Notes under the pieces: model-generated
Seen by the model: only the letters and a program-made list of their open reading frames with translations
What the model was told of the DNA's origin: nothing
Databases searched by the model: none
Translations under genes and position numbers: made by a program
Shown: piece after piece, positions 1 to 5,074 of the stretch
Layout: every line of letters starts with the position of its first letter
How positions within the stretch are numbered: the first letter of the stretch is position 1
Assembly: GCA_023440945.1 (NCBI GenBank)
Contig: JAEZRL010000241.1
Location: forward strand, 1-5,074
DNA: 5,074 nt
Origin: Bacteroidota bacterium
GTDB taxonomy: Bacteria; Bacteroidota; Bacteroidia; Chitinophagales; Chitinophagaceae
Reading direction: 5' to 3'

Positions 1-165
1 GGAAACAACTTCAATCAGGCGGTCAAAAAGCTGCATACCCTTCAGCAAATCGCTGAATTTAAAAGCTGGTTAACCGCTTATGAAGTAGAAAAAAAGATTC
101 TTCAAAATAAGCTGGATGAAGTCAGGAACAACGTCAAAAAAATACTGGAAATATGGTTGCAGTGA
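1..165 (+). CDS. mobA: MobA-like mobilization (relaxosome accessory) protein, 3' end only
   Basis: This is a frame open from the first base to a TGA at 163-165, giving the last 54 residues of a protein whose start lies outside the window. It begins with GNNFNQAVKKLHTL, which resembles the G-N-N-x-N-Q motif near the C-terminus of MobA/MobC-type relaxosome proteins of Bacteroidota conjugative elements. The rest is a charged, helical, coiled-coil-like tail rich in Lys, Glu and Asn. Proteins of this kind bind near oriT and help the relaxase load and nick; that role is family knowledge. The placement directly before a relaxase, with a 13 nt overlap, fits a co-translated relaxosome pair. The tail is short, so the family call leans on the motif and the neighbours. 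The N-terminal DNA-binding ribbon-helix-helix part cannot be seen. Confidence 0.78.
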   Translation, partial: GNNFNQAVKKLHTLQQIAEFKSWLTAYEVEKKILQNKLDEVRNNVKKILEIWLQ

Positions 166-1460
166 TCAAAGTCGGGCACTCGATGCACCGTATTTTCAAT
201 TACAATGAGAACAAGGTAAAGGAAGCGGTAGCGGAGTGCATCGGAGCAGAAAATTTTCCCTTGAATGCGGAGGAAATGAGCCTTAAAATAAAGATTAATT
301 ACCTATTGAAGAGACTGGAATTGAACGAAAATGTTAAACGAAACAGCGTCCATATTTCGCTCAATTTCGACCCATCGGAATCAGATTTTAGCCAGCAAAA
401 GCTGATGGAGGTTGCCACTGTTTATATGCAGAAATTAGGCTTCGGAGAACAGCCTTATCTCGTCTATCAGCATCACGATGCCGGGCATCCACACCTGCAC
501 TTGGTAACGACCAACATAGAGGCAGACGGCAGGCGGATTGACCTGCATCACCTCGGCATTCGCAAGTCAGAACCGGCACGGAAGGAAGTTGAAAAAATGT
601 TTGGTCTTGTAGCAGCAGAAAACCATCAAAGGCTAAAGCCTTTCCAGTTAAAACCAGTGGATGTAAGAAAGGTGCAGTACGGCCGCACAGAAACCAAAAG
701 AGCCATTACCAATGTATTGGATACCGTATTGGATAAATACCGTTACACCAGCTTACCGGAGCTGAATGCTGTGCTTAGACAGTACCATGTATTGGCAGAC
801 AGAGGCAGTGAAGATTCAAGAATTTTTAAAGGCGGCGGCCTTGTTTATCGGATATTGGACGAAGATGGAAAACCAGTAGGTGTGCCGATAAAAGCCAGTG
901 ACTTTTATAACAAGCCAACCTTAAAATATCTGGAAGGAAAATATAGTCTGAATGATACCAAACGACAACCTTTTAAAGCCCGTGTCAAAAACGAAATAGA
1001 CAAGACATTTATTGGTAAAACAACCACACTGGATGAACTAACAAAACAACTCGAAAAGAAGGGCATACACGTAGCCTTGCGCCAAAATGATGCGGGCTTG
1101 ATTTATGGGATAACTTACTTGGACCATCAAACCAAATGCGTCTTCAACGGGAGTGCTTTAGGCAAGCAATATAGTGCCAAAGCCCTGCAGGAAAGATGTT
1201 TACCGAAGATTATGGTACAGCAGGATTTGCTATCGCATCCAGCCGCAAAAACGGATATTGGGTTACAGCCACAGACTATTTCCGTGGCAGAAACCAAAGC
1301 TTACGAAAACGGCCTACGGTCCACTTCCAACTCTAAAGAATCAGGCAACATACTGCAAGCCCTTATACAACCTGAACGGGCCGCTGATTATATACCCGGT
1401 CAGCTTAAGAAAAAGGGTAGAAAAAAGAAAAAAAGAAAGAACATTTCCAATAACCAATAA
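153..1460 (+). CDS. mobB: MobB relaxase/mobilization nuclease
   Basis: This complete 435-residue protein is a relaxase of the PF03432 (relaxase/mobilization nuclease) type. Such enzymes nick one strand at oriT through a tyrosine and stay covalently bound to the DNA end during transfer. The N-terminus has the family's NYNENKV motif, with Tyr17 the likely nucleophile. An NSVHISLNFDPSE segment lies at about 65-77. The metal-binding histidine motif is HHDAGHPHLHLVTTN at 107-121, with His112, His114 and His116 as the probable ligands. Residues 170-345 form the helical region usual after the nuclease domain. The C-terminus ends in a very basic tail (KKKGRKKKKRKN, about 419-430), plausible for DNA binding. 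The start at 153 is favoured because MVAVIKVG followed by NYNENKV matches the usual spacing in the family, although no Shine-Dalgarno site is visible; Met11 would cut into the domain. It overlaps mobA by 13 nt, which suggests translational coupling, and the coupling ATPase follows after 13 nt. No lesion is seen, so it should be functional. Confidence 0.93.
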   Translation: MVAVIKVGHSMHRIFNYNENKVKEAVAECIGAENFPLNAEEMSLKIKINYLLKRLELNENVKRNSVHISLNFDPSESDFSQQKLMEVATVYMQKLGFGEQPYLVYQHHDAGHPHLHLVTTNIEADGRRIDLHHLGIRKSEPARKEVEKMFGLVAAENHQRLKPFQLKPVDVRKVQYGRTETKRAITNVLDTVLDKYRYTSLPELNAVLRQYHVLADRGSEDSRIFKGGGLVYRILDEDGKPVGVPIKASDFYNKPTLKYLEGKYSLNDTKRQPFKARVKNEIDKTFIGKTTTLDELTKQLEKKGIHVALRQNDAGLIYGITYLDHQTKCVFNGSALGKQYSAKALQERCLPKIMVQQDLLSHPAAKTDIGLQPQTISVAETKAYENGLRSTSNSKESGNILQALIQPERAADYIPGQLKKKGRKKKKRKNISNNQ

Positions 1461-1473
1461 AAAATTTAAAACA

Positions 1474-3465
1474 ATGGCTGCACCTACAGGAGAGAACGAA
1501 CAAGCACTGAGAAAGATTCTGGACATGACCAGGCTAATCAGTATCGTTATTTTAGTGATGCACTTTTATTATTACTGCTATGCTGCCTTTCAGGAATGGG
1601 GATTAATCAGCACTTTCAGCGACCGGATTTTAGGCAATATTTACCGCACAGGAATATTCAGCAGTTTCGTTAAAAGTAAGGCGATTGCATTGGGCTTTTT
1701 GATGATTTCTTTGTTTGGAGCCAAAGGCAGGAAAGACGAAAAACTAAGCTACAAAACCGCCTTTGCTTATCTCGTTACCGGCCTTCTGCTTTATTTTTCA
1801 AGCTATTTGTCCCTGATGCTCACAATACCTGTACAGGAAAAGGCAATCATTTATATAAGTATCACTGCAAGTGGCTTTTTACTGGTGCTGTCAGGCGGCA
1901 CATTGCTTTCCCGTATCATTAAAAGTAAATTCAACAACAAAGATATTTTCAACAAAGAAAATGAAACCTTTCCGCAGGAAGAACGCCTGTTAGAAAATGA
2001 GTATTCCATCAACCTTCCGGCACAATATCATTTAAAAAATAAAGTAAGAAAAAGTTGGATAAATATCATCAATCCTTTTCGTGCTGTGATGGTATTGGGA
2101 ACACCGGGCTCAGGAAAATCTTACTTCGTTATACGCCATGTCATTACCCAGCATATTCAAAAAGGTTTCACCATGTTTGTTTATGATTTTAAGTTTGATG
2201 ACCTTTCAAAAATCGCCTACAATACTTGGTTAAAGAACAAGCATAAATATGCTAAACTCCCAAGATTTTTTGTTATCAATTTCGACGATTTGACAAGAAG
2301 CCACCGATGCAACCCATTAGAGCCAACAGCCATGACCGACATTACCGACGCCGCTGAATCAGCACGTACTATTTTAATGGGATTGAATAGGGAATGGATT
2401 AAACGACAGGGCGATTTCTTTGTAGAAAGTCCTATCAATTTTCTATCAGCCGTAATTTGGTATTTAAGAAAGTATAAGGATGGTGAATTTTGCACTTTGC
2501 CGCACGTCATTGAGCTAATGCAGGTGGATTATGATAGCTTGTTTACACTGCTTCGGACAGAGAAGGAAATAGAGGTGCTTATTAATCCTTTCGTGAATGC
2601 TTATTTAAATGATGTAATGGAACAGTTGGAAGGACAAATAGCTTCCGCTAAAGTGGCAATGGCACGGCTTTCTTCCCCACAATTGTATTATGTTTTATCC
2701 GGCAATGACTTTAATTTGGACATCAATAACCCGAACGACCCGAAGATAGTTTGTATGGGTAATAACCCACAAAAAATACAGATCTATGGAGCAGTACTTT
2801 CCCTGTATGTAACTCGCCTTGTTAAACAAGTGAACAAAAAAGGGAAGCTCAAAAGCAGTCTCATATTTGACGAGTTTCCTACCATCTATTTGAACAACAT
2901 GGACAGTCTCATTGCTACGGCAAGAAGCAACAAAGTAGCTACCTCTTTGGGCATTCAGGATTTTAGTCAGCTTCGTAAAGATTACGGCCGCGAACAGGCA
3001 GATGTAATTATGAATATCACGGGCAATATTATCGCCGGACAAGTTACCGGTGATACTGCCAAGCAGCTTTCTGAGCGTTTTGGAAAAATTATGCAGGACA
3101 GGGAAAGCTATTCTATCAACAGCGGTGATACTTCTATCAGTCGTTCTAAACAATTGGAAGCCGCTATACCGCCCTCCAAAATATCAGCATTGAGTTCAGG
3201 TGAATTTGTGGGAATGGTTGCTGACGACCCGGATAATAAAATAGATTTAAAAGCCTTTCATTGTGAAATCATAAATGACCATGAAGTTCTTAAAAGAGAG
3301 GAAGAAAACTATAAAAATATTGAGGTTGTCCGCAAGCTCGATAGCACTTTGGTGCAACGCAATTATTTACAGATAAAGCAGGATATACAGGATATTATTC
3401 AATCGGAAATGGAAAAATTATTAAATGACCCGGGATTAAGTCATTTGGTAATTAAAAAGGGCTAA
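1474..3465 (+). CDS. mobC: TraG/VirD4-type conjugative coupling ATPase (MobC) with YWFCY-type N-terminus
   Basis: This complete 663-residue protein is a type IV coupling protein. Such membrane ATPases receive the relaxase-DNA complex and feed it to the secretion channel. The N-terminus holds HFYYYCY at about 30-36, which resembles the YWFCY domain of Bacteroidota coupling proteins. Hydrophobic segments lie at about 20-40, 68-83, 95-117 and 124-146, giving up to four membrane passes. The cytoplasmic ATPase follows, with Walker A GTPGSGKS at 209-216 (Lys215) and Walker B SSLIFDEFPT at 461-470 (Asp466, Glu467). QDFSQLRKDYG near 495-505 is the usual TraG/TraM-recognition sensor-like stretch. The frame stays open upstream to 1174, but that extension lies over the end of mobB and carries no family features. 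ATG 1474 is therefore chosen; it has an A-rich leader (aaaatttaaaaca) typical of Bacteroidota, follows mobB by 13 nt, and gives the usual length. The C-terminus is intact and ends 38 nt before the convergent Argonaute remnant. Confidence 0.93.
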   Translation: MAAPTGENEQALRKILDMTRLISIVILVMHFYYYCYAAFQEWGLISTFSDRILGNIYRTGIFSSFVKSKAIALGFLMISLFGAKGRKDEKLSYKTAFAYLVTGLLLYFSSYLSLMLTIPVQEKAIIYISITASGFLLVLSGGTLLSRIIKSKFNNKDIFNKENETFPQEERLLENEYSINLPAQYHLKNKVRKSWINIINPFRAVMVLGTPGSGKSYFVIRHVITQHIQKGFTMFVYDFKFDDLSKIAYNTWLKNKHKYAKLPRFFVINFDDLTRSHRCNPLEPTAMTDITDAAESARTILMGLNREWIKRQGDFFVESPINFLSAVIWYLRKYKDGEFCTLPHVIELMQVDYDSLFTLLRTEKEIEVLINPFVNAYLNDVMEQLEGQIASAKVAMARLSSPQLYYVLSGNDFNLDINNPNDPKIVCMGNNPQKIQIYGAVLSLYVTRLVKQVNKKGKLKSSLIFDEFPTIYLNNMDSLIATARSNKVATSLGIQDFSQLRKDYGREQADVIMNITGNIIAGQVTGDTAKQLSERFGKIMQDRESYSINSGDTSISRSKQLEAAIPPSKISALSSGEFVGMVADDPDNKIDLKAFHCEIINDHEVLKREEENYKNIEVVRKLDSTLVQRNYLQIKQDIQDIIQSEMEKLLNDPGLSHLVIKKG

Positions 3466-3503
3466 TGTCGCTATTTGTAAACATCAAGACCCTATAAGCC
3501 AGT
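3466..3503. other. Short convergent gap between the mob module and the Argonaute remnant
   Basis: These 38 nt separate the mobC stop codon from the probable original stop codon of the opposite-strand Argonaute remnant. I see no strong hairpin with a T-run in either direction, no obvious attachment-site repeat and no transposon end. If the conjugative element ends near here, its boundary cannot be placed from this sequence alone. Confidence 0.4.
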
Positions 3504-4452
3504 CTATATATAGTATTTAAAAGCCAGAGGAGGGCTTGTATGTCGGTACTTGCAGTAAGTATCTCTCCAATTTTATCAGCAAACGAAGTGTGACAGGAAT
3601 GCCAACGGCATAAATGCAAGCGTTATAATTTAACTTGGTTAAAGCCATTATGTCTTTTAGTACTTGCTCAATAGTTCCTTCAACTTTATTTATTTCAATG
3701 AAAATAGGGTTGGAAACTTCCAACGATTAAGTGGTTTGGGCTTTAGGAACCTAGCCAATAATCCAAAGAAAGGCAGATCTTTCATTAACCACGAAAGCAT
3801 TTCCTCTCATTATTGGGTAAGCACCTTCTCCCTTAAACAATTTTATCTGTGGACGTGTATCAATGGAAATTCCAACAAGGCTCGTTTCTTCAGAAACGAC
3901 CTCCTTAAAAGCTTCCCATTCTTCTTTATCAAACTTAGTTTTGGAGTGAATAAATACTTCCTTTGGATTACTCCCATTTGTTCCTTATAAGACTTTATTG
4001 CTTGGGATAAAAGAGCTTTGGCTTCTTTTGGTTTCAAATGAAATTCTCCCTTTTTCGGATCATACCAGGGACGTACCGCTCCTTTAAAAACAGTACCATC
4101 ACCGCTATCCAAAAACATTTACGCTGCACAACAGGCGTTTTTTATATTCTTGTCTTTTCCTAATTGCTTATAAACTAAACCTAAATAACATACTCCTTCT
4201 CGAATATCAGCGAGTTTCCAAGGTTTGCCTCCGGCTTTATAATATGCTGCTGTTGAAATAGCCCAAGCAAGATGTCCTTCTATCTTTTTGAAATTTCTTA
4301 AAGGTTGTCCAAACTTGTTAGTCAAACTTTCCCAGGCCAACATACTTTCTCTTAAAATTTGAGTGGCAATCATATGGGGAAGTAACCTTGCTTTCAATTG
4401 GTCATGAAATTGCGCATCATACTTGTAAGCTTCTGCAGCAAGATTATCTTCT
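3504..4452 (-). pseudogene. Decayed, 5'-truncated prokaryotic Argonaute (end of MID plus PIWI domain)
   Basis: Reading downward from 4452, this stretch gives a broken PIWI-domain protein of about 315 codons. The order is FHDQLKARLLPH and IATQ (end of MID), GHLAWAISTAAYYKAGGKPW (MID/PIWI core), GVCYLGLVYK, FLDSGDGTVFKG, EVFIHSKTKF, then ALTKLNYN and GIPVTLR, the classic Argonaute C-terminal motif. The lesions seen are: stop TAA at 4119-4121, probably CAA (Gln) before; a one-base loss near 3966-3970; TAG at 3751-3753 and TAA at 3727-3729; a frameshift just after GIPVTLR near 3580-3583; and another near 3535-3550. The last restores an ending PPLAFKYYI with TAG at 3504-3506, a typical hydrophobic Argonaute C-terminus. 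Catalytic Asp positions look replaced: Val in YLGLVYK (4173-4175) and Lys in IHSK (3940-3942). The ancestor was therefore likely a non-slicing short pAgo. Its start, most of the MID domain and any APAZ partner (TIR, Sir2 or nuclease) are missing. An open frame reaches 4490 with a TTG, but that part overlaps fucU and is not credible as a start. Confidence 0.85.
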
Positions 4453-4872
4453 TCAAATAATGCTGCCAATGGTAAGGATAATATTCCCAAACCTTCTCAT
4501 ATCACCCGTAGCTATCGCCAGGCAGGTATCTTCTGATTTAGCTTCCTGGTAAAATGCTGGTCTCCTTTCATGCTTAAGTGCGACTTTCTCGCCTAGTATT
4601 TCCTGAAATTCTTTATGTATTGGCTGTTGTTCCTGGTCTTCGGGGGAGATCATTACTATCGCTGTTTCCACTGCGATATAATCCTTGATAACTTTTAAAA
4701 CATCCGTAACACTAAGCAGACCGGGTGATAAGTTTAGAAACACCTTCCTGCATGCGGCAGGTGTATAGGTAGAAATTGGAAAGTTACCATCGGCTATCAA
4801 AATTCTGGCACCATGACCATTACTCCCTAATGCCATCAGTATCTCCGGATGCAGGAGTTGTAATTTCAGCAT
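4453..4872 (-). CDS. fucU: FucU/RbsD-family sugar mutarotase (probable L-fucose mutarotase)
   Basis: This 139-residue protein has the length of E. coli RbsD and FucU, cytoplasmic enzymes that interconvert the anomers of monosaccharides for uptake and catabolism. It opens with LLHPEILMALGSNGHG, giving His20 in the conserved G-H-G motif. IADGNFP follows with Asp28, then LSPGLLSVTDVLKVI at about 48-62. PAFYQEAK (Tyr108) and IATGDMRRFGNIILTIG near the end resemble FucU (FAFY and ITGE...YGNILL) rather better than RbsD, so fucose is the likelier substrate, but ribose or another sugar is possible. The ATG at 4872 is favoured because His20 and Asp28 then fall at the family positions. It starts 4 nt after the stop codon of the transporter gene, so the two are probably one transcript. 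The last three residues (SII) and the stop may come from the joint with the Argonaute remnant, but no conserved part is lost, so the enzyme should still fold. Confidence 0.88.
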   Translation of the reverse strand: MLKLQLLHPEILMALGSNGHGARILIADGNFPISTYTPAACRKVFLNLSPGLLSVTDVLKVIKDYIAVETAIVMISPEDQEQQPIHKEFQEILGEKVALKHERRPAFYQEAKSEDTCLAIATGDMRRFGNIILTIGSII

Positions 4873-4876
4873 GATT

Positions 4877-5074
4877 TTAAGTAATTAATTTCGCTTCCAC
4901 ACTTTGTGTTGATGTGTTCTCCGGCTCAACGTACTTGTGCAATACTCTATTTTTAACCAGGGGACCCATTAGAAACAATACAAAGGAAAGTCCTACAAGC
5001 GCCATAATACCGTAGCCAATAAAAACGACATCATACGCGAACGCGTAACCATGGGTTGTTGAAAAACTCTTTAC
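4877..5074 (-). CDS. Membrane transporter C-terminus, probably MFS sugar permease (partial)
   Basis: This frame is open from the window edge to a TAA at 4877-4879 and gives the final 65 residues of a membrane protein. Residues of about 15-40 (YDVVFIGYGIMALVGLSFVL and onward) form one hydrophobic helix. It is followed by a positively charged turn (VKNRVLHKY) and a polar tail (EPENTSTQSVEAKLIT), as expected for the last helix and cytoplasmic end of a major facilitator superfamily transporter. The 4 nt spacing to fucU suggests that it carries the sugar whose anomers that enzyme converts, probably fucose or a similar monosaccharide; this is inference from context. The fragment is too short to settle the transporter subfamily, and another polytopic permease family cannot be excluded. 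Confidence 0.65.
   Translation of the reverse strand, partial: VKSFSTTHGYAFAYDVVFIGYGIMALVGLSFVLFLMGPLVKNRVLHKYVEPENTSTQSVEAKLIT

Noticed and set aside
388..579. A minus-strand frame under the relaxase histidine motif.
   Set aside because: It is short, lies under the conserved nuclease core and has no features of its own.
1174..1473. An upstream extension of 100 codons for the coupling ATPase.
   Set aside because: It lies in another frame over the end of mobB, shows no family features, and the ATG at 1474 gives the normal length with the YWFCY-type N-terminus in the right place.
2217..3153. Minus-strand open frames under the coupling ATPase.
   Set aside because: They overlap the highly conserved ATPase domain on the other strand and resemble no known protein.
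3455..3540. A possible bidirectional terminator between mobC and the Argonaute remnant.
   Set aside because: Only short, widely spaced complementary pieces (such as ggct and agcc) are present, with no strong stem and no T-run.
3664..3990. A plus-strand open frame of 108 codons opposite the Argonaute remnant.
   Set aside because: The opposite strand here carries recognisable PIWI sequence once the frameshift is bridged; the plus-strand frame has no recognisable domain and looks like a shadow.
3843..4490. Two adjacent minus-strand frames (4119-4490 and 3843-4118) taken as two separate small genes.
   Set aside because: They are the same frame split by one stop codon, and both are consecutive parts of one PIWI protein; the apparent start of the first is a TTG inside the end of fucU.

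Overview
The window looks like Bacteroidota DNA, most likely a soil or water lineage such as Chitinophagaceae or Sphingobacteriaceae, though that finer placement is inference. The reasons are the Bacteroidota-type mobilization block (MobA, MobB, and a MobC coupling ATPase with a YWFCY-type N-terminus), A-rich leaders in place of Shine-Dalgarno sites, and moderately low G+C.

Left part (1-3465, + strand): the mobilization module of an integrative conjugative element or plasmid. It holds the 3' end of a MobA relaxosome accessory protein, a complete MobB relaxase (PF03432 type) whose start overlaps mobA by 13 nt, and after a 13 nt gap a complete 663-residue TraG/VirD4-type coupling ATPase (MobC). 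Together these would bind and nick oriT and pass the relaxase-DNA complex to a type IV secretion channel. The oriT, the start of mobA and the tra genes lie outside the window.

Middle part (3504-4452, - strand): a decayed and 5'-truncated prokaryotic Argonaute. Short open fragments in this stretch join into one PIWI domain plus the end of a MID domain once three in-frame stop codons and three probable one-base frameshifts are bridged. The positions that carry catalytic Asp in slicing Argonautes are occupied by other residues, so the ancestor was probably a non-cleaving Argonaute of the short-pAgo kind, which normally works with an APAZ-bearing effector. No partner gene is present here, so this is a remnant of a defence system rather than a working one.

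Right part (4453-5074, - strand): apparent host-type sugar genes. The C-terminal 65 residues of a probable major facilitator superfamily transporter are followed after 4 nt by a complete FucU/RbsD-family sugar mutarotase. The Argonaute remnant begins immediately after the fucU stop codon in another frame, which marks a recombination joint.

Overall this reads as a junction between a mobile-element transfer module and a sugar-utilization operon, with a broken Argonaute gene between them. I saw no tRNA, rRNA, CRISPR array, insertion sequence or convincing terminator or promoter.
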